Shown: in pieces, positions 26,636 through 38,213 of the stretch | Position numbering within the stretch: the first letter of the stretch is position 1 | How the letters are laid out: each line of letters opens with the position of its first letter | Assembly (NCBI GenBank): GCA_014529385.2 | Contig: CM043962.1 | Coordinates: 37,231,098 to 37,295,097 of the forward strand | Origin: Adiantum capillus-veneris | Taxonomy: Eukaryota; Streptophyta; Polypodiopsida; Polypodiales; Pteridaceae | Reading direction: 5' to 3' | DNA: 64,000 bases | Translations under genes and position numbers: made by a program | The notes under the pieces: generated by a model | What the model was told of the DNA's origin: nothing | Databases searched by the model: none | The model's input: only the letters and a program-made list of their open reading frames with translations

Positions 26636-28394
26636 TAAGCTACTAAAAGATGAGCTTATCTCTTCATAGCTCATGAGAACAATCAGTTGTCCCCATGCGT
26701 CTTGCTTGTATTGCATTGCATAAAGCTGCATTTTGTCAAGATGCTTTTGAATTGAGTCAAGAGGGGTGCATTTTTTCAAGCTACTTTTGAACCGAGTATA
26801 TGCCAAGCAAGCCCTCGATGTTAGTTTTCAAAGTATCTCCACGTCAATTTTGAAAGTCCTGGTGTATATGTGTCCATGTGATTTAGCTCAACTTGTAAGT
26901 GCTAGATCGACCATCTCAATAAGTGTGCCATTTTATTCACGAGTTTTTTGAATTTCACTAAACCAAGCATGAGTCATATGTGTGTGTGGGTGATGTGAGA
27001 GGCCCCATGGTTGTGGCAAGAGTAAAATTTTGAAATGGTGAGCATCATAAGGAAAGATGAAAGGAGCTTCCATTGCCATCCTATGCTACACTGCATGACA
27101 AGATGTTTTGCTTTCATTGTTCTATGTTAGCTGTCTGTGTCTGTTGCATGCTTACATTTTTCCTTGGTTTGTGTGTTGTGCCTATGCTATGTGAAGTGTG
27201 TGGCTTGTCGTGTGTGCTCTTCCCTGATTGTGTGTGTTGTAGTGTGGGTGTGTTTGTCTACTTGATTTCTTATTTCTTTACTGGTTGTTTTGGTTCTTTT
27301 CCCTCTGTTTGCCATATTACATGACCACGATATCTAAATTTGAGCATTTATGTCATGCCCGAGATACATTGGCTTCTTTCTTGGAGAGCTATATGTTAAG
27401 GGTTTTTAAAGAGGTTAGAGAACCAACGCTATTGTGACACTATTGAATGTCTGGCTTCTATGCTCTGTAGTAGTAACTGCTCTACAATGATGATAGACCA
27501 CCCATTTGGCCAAGTTTTATGCTTTTGATTCAGCATGAGCTCAATCTTTGGGGGATGAGAGGTGTTAGTTGTGAAAATATTGGGTTGCAAGAAGAGGGGG
27601 GGGAGAGAGAGAGAGGGGGGAGAGAGAGAGAGGGGGGGGAGAGAGAGAGAGAGAGAGTCGCATTCTCAATTGTAGCTATTCCTCATATTCTTAACCAACT
27701 GTACATTTTAAGTCAAGCTTTAATATTTATTTTGTCTTCAGGGACCTGAAAACTAAATGCTTTTACCAATCACTTAGCACGCATTTGAGATAGTTCACTA
27801 CGTAGCTAACAAGGCGAAGCATTGTTCCATATTTAGACATGTCAGTATTTTTCATCAAAATCTCGTTGTTGTGTTCTTCTTGAACCTTGTACTTTCTCTT
27901 TTGAGACACTAGCTATCCCTTCTATCACTCCCTTGTGGAGGCCTCTTACCCTCATAAAGATTTCATTGCCTACTATACCCCTTGTATAAAACATTTCTCT
28001 GAACTTTGGCATCAACGTTTCTATGCAATCAAACATGTCCAGCAGCTAAAAGAGCTTTTGTGGTTCCATGTGGCTCTTTGTGAAGGCCTGACCAAATCAG
28101 GTGAACTTGTATTGCCCGTCTGTTAAACCCATCCTTCTATGAGGTGCTTTCAATGAAGTGTGAAAGAATATTTTCTTGTACAAGTTGTATTGCGAAGCAA
28201 GTGAGAGCCCTACAAAGACGTTCATGTGTTGGGTCCACATCACTTCTAACCTTGCCCACTCAACATAATTGATCACATCTGCCGCTATTTGGTGGCACAA
28301 ATAACTATCTAGATCTAACATTTGCAAGCTCTTTGTAGTTTATTGGTCCTCTCTACCTAATAGATCTCTGGTGATGGGATTCAGACCAACTGGC
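26636..28394. other. No recognised gene; GA-rich tract inside
   Basis: 27,597-27,657 is a compound tract of GA units broken by G5-G8 runs. 27,100-27,330 is TG-rich with a hydrophobic frame, judged composition-driven. No domain is recognised. Confidence 0.5.
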
Positions 28395-28510
28395 TGGACA
28401 TCCCACTTACTAATAACCCATCTACTAACTTAACCATGTATACACTTATTCTTTAATACAATAGAATAAGGAGTTGCAACATGATAACGTTGCTGTGCGC
28501 TCCACCCAAA

Positions 28511-28568
<58 letters not shown>

Positions 28569-28611
28569 GCTCTCGCACTTGCACTCGCACACGCTTCTCA
28601 TGGCACGTTCA
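28395..28611 (+). repeat. 5' LTR of Ty1/copia element
   Basis: About 217 bp, sharing with 33,766-33,970 the start GGACATCCCACTTACTA, the middle block ACATGATAAC and the end CTCGCACTTGCACTCGCACA. The exact first bases are uncertain (TGGACATCCC here, CGGACATCCC at the 3' copy). A (CT)n tract at about 28,514-28,566 lies within the LTR and is also present, shorter, in the 3' LTR. Confidence 0.85.
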
Positions 28612-28613
28612 AC

Positions 28614-28625
28614 TGGTATCAGAGC
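28614..28625 (+). other. Primer-binding site (initiator Met tRNA)
   Basis: TGGTATCAGAGC two bases after the 5' LTR end, matching the plant initiator-Met tRNA 3' end. It confirms plus orientation of the copia element. Confidence 0.93.
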
Positions 28626-29739
28626 AGGGTTTGTGCTTGCCGTCTTTGCGTCCGCGCGCACGCACTTTCAAAAGTGCAAATAGGTTTTCGATTTCGGCAT
28701 CGGAAAATTCAGCGTTCTGAAAGCGTTTTCAACAAGTTTCCTAAGGTTTTACCCCCCTTTCAAAGTTGTTCGTGCTGTAGAAAGCTTCATTCGAGCCACG
28801 ATTCAGGAGTTGTATTTTTCAGCTCCACTTTTGATACAGCTACAGGTACAAGTACATGACACAGGTGCAGGTTGTTTAGAGACTATTTTGGGATAGTATA
28901 TAGCTATTTTATGGCTATTATGTGCTATTGAGATGGTGTTTATGGGCTGATTAGGAGCACTTTTTGGCATCAACATAGTCTCGGGTTTTTCAGGCATCCA
29001 TCTCCTCATAGGTTCTTGCATACATAAAAAACATCCACGTTTCTTACAGGTTGCAGTGTTTTGCATTAGCACTGATTTCAGTGGGAGTATTTGATGAGCA
29101 TATGCATTGTTTTGGCACTTTTGAGAGTGCTTGAGCTCTTTTGAGAGCGGTTTTACTCCCCGCAAGGATTTGTTTACTGCTTGCACATTTTGTTTGGTGC
29201 CTGTTTGAGCGCGTATACTGCACCTTGCAGTATTGTTGAAAGTGGATGTACGTTGAGTTGCGAAAACATCCATATGTACCTTTTGTGGACCCGATTTGTC
29301 TTGTTTCTGGTAGTCTCGACTGATTCTGAGACTCAGTTTGGAGCCCTTTCTAAGACTAGGCTGGTTTCTTTTCTGCATAACCTTTTGTGAGGGTCGACAG
29401 CGTGAGGTTTTCTTGACCTGGGGAATTTTTGAATGTTGAGATCCTTTTGTTGATACAGGTTGCTGGAGTACCCTTTTTTCATGGCCTCGTCATAGGACAT
29501 GTATAGAGAGGGCTAGGTGCATTTGACACCATGTTGGCAGTCTTGGTCAGCTTTTGACTTTTTATGTACAGTTAGTGGTTGATGCGCCTGTCTTATGCTC
29601 TAAGAGCATTACTTTTGATGCGTTACTGATCTCTTGTGACAGTTTTGGATTGAGATTATGTTAGTTTTTTGAGGGAGACTCTGCCAAATTTTTCCAGAAT
29701 TACCAGTGTTTATTGCCATATTATCTTTAGCTTGCAGCC

Positions 29740-30640
29740 ATGTCATCTAGCGGTGAAAAGGATATCTACAATATCCGAAAATTGTATGGGACAAATTTTG
29801 CTATCTGGAAAGAGCAGATTCAAGATGTTCTTATACAAAAAGGCCAGTTGGATCCTATCATGGAGCGTCTAGAGGGCGAGTATAAAGATGTTGAGTGGGA
29901 GAAACTTGATGCTAAGGCCAAATCTACCCTCCATTTGAATTTGGCCAAATTTGTGTACTTCACTATAGTTGGAGAAAGAACTGCTAGAGATGTATGGGAT
30001 AAGTTGTGTTCCAGTTATGAGAACAAAAGTGCCACTAATAAGGTTCTCTTGATGAAGAAGTTGTTTGACCTTCGTATGAAGGAAGAGGGCACTATTTCTA
30101 CTCACGTTAATGAGTTCAATATCATTTTCACTTAATTGACCACTTAGGGCTTGGTCTTCGATGAGAAAATCAAATGTATCTTCTTGCTATACCATTTACC
30201 CTCGTCTTGGGATACGTTCTGTACTACGATTAGCAACTCAACACCTCGTACTGGTCTAGTGTACAATGACGTCCTTGGGAGTCTGTTTACCAACGAGATT
30301 TGTAGGAAATCTCCCGAAGGCAAGAAGGATGGTGATGCGTATGTTGCTAGTGATAGACAGAGGGGTCGCACTCAAAGTCGTGCCAAAAGCAAAGAATGTG
30401 GGGGCTCACGTAGTAAGTCTTGGGGTTCTATGCGTAATGTCGAGTGCTATCACTACCATAAAAAAGGGCATGTGAAGAAGGATTGTAGGAAATGGAAGCA
30501 AAGGAAGAAGGATAAACAATCCGGTGAAACTTCTAAGTCTGATGATTCAAACAAAGGCAAAGCAAAGTTAGAGGAGATCAATGTGCTAGAGTTCTCAAAA
30601 GCTCCTATTGTAGAGACTCTTCCAGCGGTTGTTATGCCAC
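29740..30640 (+). pseudogene. copia Gag with mutated zinc knuckle
   Basis: Starts at the ATG giving MSSSGEKDIYNIRKLYGTNF and follows the standard copia Gag pattern (NFAIWKEQIQDVLIQKGQ, then a YENKSATNKVLLMKKLF segment). Two in-frame stops, TAA at 30,133 and TAG at 30,145, interrupt an otherwise continuous frame, and both fit former Gln codons. The knuckle at 30,445-30,486 reads CYHYHKKGHVKKDC, so the second Cys is replaced by Tyr, a single G-to-A change from TGC. Gag coats element RNA. The frame runs on into protease. Confidence 0.88.
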
Positions 30641-33600
30641 TTACCTCTGACGTATTGGTCTTCACAGCAGATCTACCTGTCGAGGCTCTTGTTACAAAAG
30701 ATGCGCAGTATGCAGAGAATTGGATAGTAGATTCTGGTGCGAGTTTCCATGTGATACCACATAGAGAGTGGTTCTCTGCTTATTCTCACTCTTGTGGCAA
30801 AGTGAGACTTGGTGATGCTTATGAACTAGACATTGAGGGTGTTGGAAATGTCAAATTGCATCTAAGGAATGGCAGGCACTTTACTTTATGTAATGTCAGA
30901 CATGTGCCCAAGTTGACTAAAAGCTTGATTTTTGTTGGTCAGCTTGATGATTTGGGCTACAACACCACATTTTGCAATGGTTCGTGGATAGTACGCAAAG
31001 GTAATCTTGTTGTACTCAAAGGTCAGAAGCATCGTACCTTGTATTCCATGCATGTGTCAAATGTTGGTCATGATTACATATCTATAGGCGAGCTGCCGTC
31101 TACTGAGTTGTGGCATTGCCGGCTAGGTCATATTAGACAAAAAGGAATGAGAACTCTGACTCGTGTTGGCTACTTCCCTGTCTTGTCTTATGTTGACTTC
31201 CTGTTTGTGAGCACTGTATCTACGGCAAACAGACTAGATCCGTGCACTTACCATTGGGTCAAAAGCGAGCTGAACCTCTAGATTTATTGTATAGTGATGT
31301 TTGTGGTCCTATGTCAACCAAATCTCTAGGGGGGGACAACTATTTTGTGACATTTATAGATGACTCTACTCGAAAGGTGTGGGCATATCCTTTGAAACAT
31401 AAGGATCAAGTTTTTCCTGTGTTCCAAATTTTTTTAGCACTCGTTGAGACTCAGTCTGGTAAGAAACTCAAGAGGTTGTGGACTGACAACGGTGGAGAGT
31501 ATGTCTCCAAGGAATTTGACTATTTTTGTGCTAAAAGGGGGATTAAAAGGCAGTTTACTACACCATACACACCAGCTTAGAATGGAGTTGCTGAGCGCAT
31601 GAATCGTACAATTCAGAAAAGAGTCACAGCCATGATTTCTAGGGCAAATCTCACACAAGGATTTTGGGCAGAAGCCGTTTGACTGCAGTGCACATTATAA
31701 ATCGTCAGCCTAGTACGCCATTGAGTTATGAGATTCCAGAAGAGTTATGGTCTAAACATAAGCCCCACTATGACCATCTACGTGTTTTTGGTTGTGAAGC
31801 TTATGCTCATGTGCCTAAACAACTTCATCAAAAGTTAGAGCCAAAGTCACACAAATGTATTTTCATTGGATATGGTGCAGATGGAGAGATGGGATATCGT
31901 CTCTAGCACCCGGAATCTCGTCGAGTCATCCGTAGTTCAGATGTGATCTTTAATGAGTCGAAGATGCATAAACAACCTATCAAGGAAATAGATATTTGGA
32001 GAGTCACTTTTGAGGATGTTACCCCAGAGACAATGAAATCAACTCAGCGGGCTAGTGATGTATCTTCAACTACCAATGCTCCAGAGGGAGCGGATAGCAA
32101 TGATCAATGAGTGAGGCGGTCTACTAGAGTCTCTCGTCCACTTGCGTGTTTCAAGCTAGGTCTTGATTACATCATGTTGACCGATTGCGGTGAGCCAAGA
32201 TGCTACCAAGAAGCCATGATGGCGGATGATGTGGTGAAGTGGGAGCAGACTATGCAATCTGAGTATAGCTCGATTCTAGCTAATGACACTTGGGACTTGG
32301 TAGAACTGCCAAATGATTCGAAAGATTTACCTTGCAAATGGGTTTACAAGAATAAATTTACCTCATGTGATCCAAATCCAAAGTACAAGGCTAGACTTGT
32401 AGCCAAAGGGTTCAAACAGCAAAAGGGAGTCGATTTTGATGAAATCTTCTCACCTGTGGTCAACTTGACTACGCTTAGAACCGTACTTGGTCTTGTAGCG
32501 ATTGAGGAATGGAACTTGTCCAAATGGATGTGAAGACATCATTTATTCATGGGGATCTCGATGAGGATGTTTACATGCAGCAGCCTAAAGGGCTTGTTCA
32601 GGAGAACGCATCTCGTGAGGAGCTAGTATGTAAGCTCAAAAAGCCACTTTATGGCTTAAAGCAGGGTTCAATGCAGTGATATCATAAATTTGATGCATGT
32701 ATGATGTCTCAAGGGTATAAAAGGAGCGAAGAGGATCACTACTTGTACACAAGAAAGCTAGATGATGGCTCGATGATCATTCTAGTTTTGTATGTTGATG
32801 ACATGCTTATAGCTGGGAAATCCATTGCGAAAACTGCCAACTTGAAGAAAACACTTAGCAATAATTTTGCAATGAAAGATTTGGGGGATGCTACACTTTC
32901 TTGGCATGCGAATCAGAAGAGATCGCAGACATCGTATTCTTGAGTTATCTCAGGAAACATACATTGAGAAAGTTTTGCAGCATTTCAATATGTAGGGGGG
33001 GAAAGCATTGAGTACCCCAATGCAGGCATTCTTGAAACTCAGCAAGGAAGATGCACCCAAAAGCAAGCTGAAATGGCTATGGTACCATATTCTTCGGTAG
33101 TGGACAACGTCATGTATGCTATGGTGGCCACAAGACCAAACATTGCTTGCAATGGGAGTGGTGAGCCGATATATGGCAAATCAGCAAGCATTGGGAAGCA
33201 ATGAAGCACATTCTTAAGTACCTCAAAGGTACGGTTGGCAGGTGTTTACGCTTCGGGAATAATGATGCATCCATCGTGGGTTATGCGGATGCAGACTATG
33301 CGGGTTGTGTCAACAATAGGAGATCGACATCTGGCTATGTCTTCATATTTGCTGGAGCAACAATATCTTGGAGATCATGTCTTCAAGATTGTACGTCGTC
33401 TTCCACTACAAAAGCTGAGTACGTTACGTTGTCGGATGCAAGTAAAGAGGCTGTATGGTTATCTCGCTTGGTCAAAAATCTTGGCATTGATGAGACTCCA
33501 GTGATATATTGTGATAGTCAGAGTGCTCTTGCATTGGCAAGGAATCCCATGTTTCACTCCAAATCGAAACACATTGAAGTCAGGTATCATCTCATGAGAG

Positions 33601-33728
33601 ATTTCTTGGCCAAAAAGATCATTGATTTGGTCAAGGTACACACTGACGACAACCCAGCAGATGCTTTGACGAAAGGCTTAGCTTTGGAGCAGTTTACACA
33701 TTGCAGTGAGTTGATGGGTATAGGTTGA
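30641..33728 (+). pseudogene. copia Pol: protease, integrase, RT, RNase H
   Basis: Protease keeps its catalytic DSG in WIVDSGASFHV (about 30,730). Integrase shows the LWHCRLGH pre-integrase motif, YSDVCGP, WTDNGGEY and NGVAERMNRTI, giving the D, D, E triad. It is split by a frameshift near 31,200, a TAG where Gln is expected just before NGVAERM, and another frameshift near 31,680. RT includes KARLVAKGFKQQKGVDFDE and the YVDD box at 32,791-32,802, with frameshifts near 32,515 and 32,900. RNase H (33,201-33,728) is one clean frame with GYADADYAG, KAEYVTLSDASKEA and YCDSQSALALA. The stop at 33,728 is probably the natural end. Confidence 0.92.
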
Positions 33729-33765
33729 AGCCACTAGATTTCTTCACGGTTGTAAATACCAAGTC

Positions 33766-33886
33766 CGGACATCCCACTTACTACTAACCCATCTACTAAC
33801 TTAACCATGTATACGCTTATTCCTTAATACAATATAATAAGGAGCTGCAACATGATAACATTGTTGTGTGCTCCACCCAAAGCAGG

Positions 33887-33932
<46 letters not shown>

Positions 33933-33970
33933 CGCACTTGCACTCGCACACGCTTCCCACGGCACCTTCA
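33766..33970 (+). repeat. 3' LTR of Ty1/copia element
   Basis: Matches the 5' LTR except for scattered substitutions and a shorter (CT)n tract (about 33,891-33,928). Ends in TTCA as the 5' copy does. Confidence 0.85.
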
Positions 33971-34496
33971 TCTAGCCCATCTTCAAGTTTTCCATTGAAG
34001 GCTAAACTTTGAGATATCTGTGTGACACTGAAAACTTTGCACTACTGTGATTTGGTTGAGTTTTCTATCAGCTTCGATGATTAATTTGTCGGATGGAAAT
34101 TTTGATTACTTCCAGAAGACATTTTCTACTCGCTTTTTGCGTAATACACAGCTCCGAAGGATCATGAAAGATTCTTCTCAACGAAGTGACAAGTTCATTG
34201 ATGAACCTCTAATTTGTTCCACTTGATCCATGCCATGGAAAAGGTAAAAGCAACAACTTTAGAAGCCTTGCAAGGGCATCACGCGTGAATTATTTAGCTT
34301 GGAGAAATCCATGGAATTTCCATCTGAGATATCGATGCTATCATTAATTTTTGTATATGAGCTTTGTTTCATAAAGTTGTAGAGGTTTATGCTTATCTGT
34401 TTTTTCTTTGCGTTTCACAGCGAAGGGAGTGCCGGAAGAGTGCATTAATGTGTCAAGAAGGACACACATATTGAGCTGCCTATTCCATTTCATGTA
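33971..34496. other. Flank of copia element, nothing recognised
   Basis: AT-rich, with no clear coding on either strand. It may be the decayed 5' part of the RPA-like region that follows. Confidence 0.4.
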
Positions 34497-35959
34497 TTGA
34501 ATGAGATAGAAGCTCCACATATTGATCCTTGCCCACCACAACAAGCCACAATAGTGCCAAATCCTATCAATATTACACCTCTAAACACTACCAATGATCC
34601 AAGTCCAATTGAAATTGAGCCTAGAATTGAGCCTACTATCCAGTCTTGCAGTCAATATGGCGTGGGTCAAGCATCCCAATTAGATAGTGAGGGTAACAAT
34701 CTTAGTATCATTCCATTTGGTTTTAATCTTCTTCCGCAATTTTTGATTGCTGATATTTTTTATTCAAGTCCTTGATTTTGTATTGAGGGTAAGGTATTGA
34801 ATGTCTATGGTACCTATGACACTATTATAGTGGTGATTAATGATCCCTACGATAAGCTTCACCTAGGTGAGTTTGTTCTTATCGATTGCCCAATTGTCAA
34901 GCCAAAAAACCAAATAGATGGAGGCTCTGCATTGTACTCATTGTACATCGATGCCACAATTGTATTGACTCTTGGTCAACCTTTCCTAGTGTCTCTTACC
35001 TTCTCCCGTGAATGCAAGATACGTGTATTTCTTGATGATGTAAGTGAACAACAACCTTCTAGTGGACGCCCTCAATTAGCCACTCTTGCTTTTGTTGTTT
35101 CATACAAGCACGACTCACACTGAAGATTTGTTGGACTTGTCGGTGATCTTTTTGTTACTGATGGCCCTCTATCGAATAGAGTGATTGTAAGATTTCATCT
35201 ACCTTGCTTTTTTTTTTTGCCTTTGTTATTGAGTTGAATATAATATAATTGGTGGTTGCTCTCTCTATATGTGTGCCGATTTTGAATGCTTCCTTGTAGG
35301 TGAGTTTTGTCAACTCTCGAAGAACGAATGTCAAGAATTGCTATGATTGGAAATGGCCTTGTCATGTGTGCTTCAAGGAATATTGGTCTAGCCCTCGATA
35401 AACCCAACACTTTGTCTGTATTGGGTATTACAATTTTGGTGCCGGTTTATGATGTGCAGTTGAGACAGGATCTTGCTAGTGTGTTTGAAGTTCAAACTGA
35501 AATCTTGGGCTACAATAGAGGTGAAATTACATAAGAAGAAGTGATCAATTGCATACATTTTCTCCTATTTTCTAACAAAGTGTGCTTTTGTAGGTTGTTG
35601 GAACCCTTCGGTTTGTGAATATCAACAGTGTGTTAGTAGAGAAGCATTGTACCAAGTGTAGGTCCACTAAAGTGTATAAGAGTAGCAAAGGACCTTGTTG
35701 CCAATTGTGCAATAGCAGCACCACTATAATCACAACTGCAAATTTGGAAGCACGTATCATAGATAAAGACAAGAAGGTTTTTGATGTGCAACTTGTTGGT
35801 GCAATAGTAGAGTCAATACTTGCATTGGATAGAAGCTTCAACGAGATTTACCTTGACTCCGTCCATGAGGCACGAGATACTTTGGCAGCAAGCTCACGTG
35901 TTGGTCGCTTCAAAATTAATGAATGCAGCCATGTAGTCACAGATGAGCCTAAACCTTAG
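34497..35959 (+). pseudogene. RPA1-like ssDNA-binding protein, decayed
   Basis: Three coding blocks lie in a row. 34,497-35,123 is one frame with one internal stop. 35,307-35,532 is a second block. 35,615-35,957 is a third, preceded by an intron-like acceptor (TGCTTTTGTAG). The last block has a CX2C...CX2C zinc ribbon (CTKCRSTKVYKSSKGPCCQLC) followed by beta-strand-like text (TTANLEARIIDKDKKVFDVQL). This is the arrangement of the C-terminal OB fold of RPA large subunit. Plant rolling-circle transposons often encode RPA-like proteins, and a Rep gene lies downstream. The first two blocks are not recognised, so the call rests on the zinc ribbon and context. Confidence 0.42.
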
Positions 35960-36202
35960 TGTTTTGGATAATTTGTTATAATCTCTACCTATCTATATTT
36001 GAATGCTTCTTGTATCCACATCTTTGAATTGGAGCTACATGCTCATCATACTCACTAGTTTCTAGTGTGTGTATTCACAATTTTGGTTGTGTGCTAAAGT
36101 ATTCCAGCCTTTGTATTTATAATCAAGATTTTGAAGAATTACATTGTCATTCTCTTCTCTCTTTACCTCTTAATTACACCATAATCTCATTATCTATAGC
36201 CC

Positions 36203-36229
36203 CACACACACACACACACACACACACAC
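36203..36229. repeat. (CA)n tract, left of solo LTR
   Basis: CA dinucleotides end exactly where the LTR starts (TGTCATAA). The same repeat resumes at the other end of the LTR. Confidence 0.9.
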
Positions 36230-36606
36230 TGTCATAATAATCAATATCTAATTCTCCTAAATGATTTTCTCATATTAAACTGATCATTTAATGTGGGGAA
36301 GGCCAGGGGAGAAAAAGCTAGAATATTGGTTAAGCTAGCAGACCGGCCACAGTAGGGATCCAAAGGAGGGAAAATAGGGATCCCAAGGGGGGGCCATCTG
36401 CAAAAGAGCCATGTGCAACAATGGGCTAAAAAGACCGTAAGGTTCAGCCCATTAAGACTTCCAAAATGCTAAGGTTCCAAAATTCAAAGGTTGTGTCCAA
36501 AGGTCAACCCTAGGGAAAATTGGATGCTTTGTGTGTGCCCTAAAAGTCTTTGCACATCCCTACATGGGAGGGGGCGAGCCCTAAAGGTAGGGGATGAGAG
36601 AGAAAG

Positions 36607-36699
<93 letters not shown>

Positions 36700-37890
36700 C
36701 TCCCTTTACACAAAGGGAATGAGGGACACATGTCAGCTCCCTAGGCCAGATGCCCACAAGGTGTGCCCAATTTCTATTGGATGACCCTTGAAGTGGACCA
36801 ATGAAAATTAAGCTAGATTAAATCTAGTTTAATTAATTTAAAAACATTTAATAAAAGAAACCAATGAGAATTAAGTCTCCTAGAAGACTATTGGGCAGTC
36901 TCCCAAGGGGTCCAATGAGCATTCAGGAGCCCCATGGCTTGCCTGATTCCTATTGGCCAGGAGGCAAAGGGGTCCAATGAGAGTTTAGTTTAATTATTTA
37001 ATTACCTAAAGCTCTCACAAAAGGGGAAAGGGGGACACATGTCAGAAGGCTATCACTTATGCGGCTTAATTGTAATTGGCTTGACTTGGGGAGGGCCAAT
37101 GAGGCTTCAGGAAGAGCATTTAGCAAGAGGGCTCGCCCAAGAGAGAGAGGGGGCTGATTTTTGCAAGGCATTATCACACACACACTCACACAAGCTCATG
37201 TGTGAAGAAAGAGAAGACTATCTCTTCCCAAGCTTTAATGGAGAACTCATCACCTACTCCAAGCTTGTGAGATAGAAGCCTACATCAACACTCTCTTGGC
37301 ATGTGGATGCAAATCCAACCAAGAGCCAAGCTTCAATGCATGCTCATCTCCTCTACCAAGCTAATTACTAAGCTAAGCTATGCTACATATGAGTGATTAT
37401 GTGAGGAGATGTACATCTTTCTCGTAAGATACTCCTTCTTCCTCTCAATCTACTCTCATACCCTGCTAGCTCTCACCATCGTCGAAGGTGTGTGAGGTCT
37501 TGGGTCTGAGAACGGGGATAATTCAAGTTGTGTTTGATTAAGTGTTTTGATTAGTGCATGAAGCTTCCATCTTCATTGCACTAGCTAGTCTTGAAGGAAC
37601 ACAAAGAATTGTATTGTACAATGTCTCTCTTGATGGGAGAAACCATAATACAAAGCCTTTTGGAGGGGGGGACCGGCTCCATGCAAATCCGGTCCTCAAC
37701 TGTTGTTAATAGCTTAATTTCTCTCTCTTTTGAAAGTATTGTTGATGCTATCTAACTAGGTGTTATGCTTTTTGTTGCTCTCTCCACCCAAGCACTCTTG
37801 TAATTCTCATTAGGAATCTACTGATCTAATGAAATGCCCACTATGTTCATGCTAATTTCCGCTACACATAAGTTATTAGGCCATTAAATG

Positions 37891-37894
<4 letters not shown>
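36230..37894 (+). mobile_element. Solo LTR of the gypsy family seen at 5.0 kb
   Basis: About 1.66 kb and homologous to the 5' LTR at 5,022-6,657 throughout, starting TGTCATAA and ending at TTACA. No PBS follows and no internal coding precedes, so it is a solo LTR left by recombination between two LTRs. Both flanks are (CA)n, so the target duplication would read CACAC. Inside it (36,607-36,697) is another long (CA)n not present at that point in the first copy. Confidence 0.82.
36607..36697. repeat. (CA)n microsatellite inside the solo LTR
   Basis: About 90 bp of uninterrupted CA. The homologous site in the LTR at 5.0 kb lacks it, so it expanded in this copy. Confidence 0.93.

Positions 37895-37959
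<65 letters not shown>
37892..37959. repeat. (CA)n tract, right of solo LTR
   Basis: Continuation of the repeat that flanks the LTR on the left, about 68 bp. Confidence 0.92.
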
Positions 37960-37962
<3 letters not shown>

Positions 37963-38109
37963 CACACCTTTTTTCACACACATGAATAATCCTAGATGAA
38001 CTTGAAGAAACACAACAATTCTCTCTCTCTTTCTCTCTCTTTGTTACAAACTATCACAATAATTTGTGTCAAACATTTAACCTTTTGTTTTTACCTCGAA
38101 CACACAAAA

Positions 38110-38148
<39 letters not shown>

Positions 38149-38164
38149 CAGAAGAAAGAAAACC

Positions 38165-38213
<49 letters not shown>
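38110..38213. repeat. (CA)n, (CT)n, (TA)n compound microsatellite
   Basis: CA at about 38,110-38,144, CT at about 38,166-38,191 and TA at about 38,192-38,213. Confidence 0.92.

Larger units (their letters stand above)
28395..33970 (+). mobile_element. Ty1/copia retrotransposon, near full length
   Basis: Both short LTRs (about 217 and 205 bp), PBS, a leader of about 1.1 kb, then Gag, protease, integrase, RT and RNase H in copia order. Total is about 5.6 kb. Stops and a few frameshifts make it inactive, but every domain is readable. No matching target-site duplication could be settled (flanks CTGGC and TCTAG), perhaps because the LTR ends are slightly misplaced. There is no obvious polypurine tract upstream of the 3' LTR. 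Confidence 0.92.

Noticed and set aside
27073-27324. Hydrophobic Cys/Val/Phe-rich 83-residue frame
   Set aside because: It follows the TG-rich composition of the region. No signal-peptide-plus-domain structure or splice context.
5022-37894. The LTR at 36.2 kb as the 3' LTR of the gypsy element at 5 kb
   Set aside because: Integrase is cut off at 10.65 kb, other elements and genes intervene, and both flanks of the second LTR are (CA)n, which marks a separate solo-LTR insertion.
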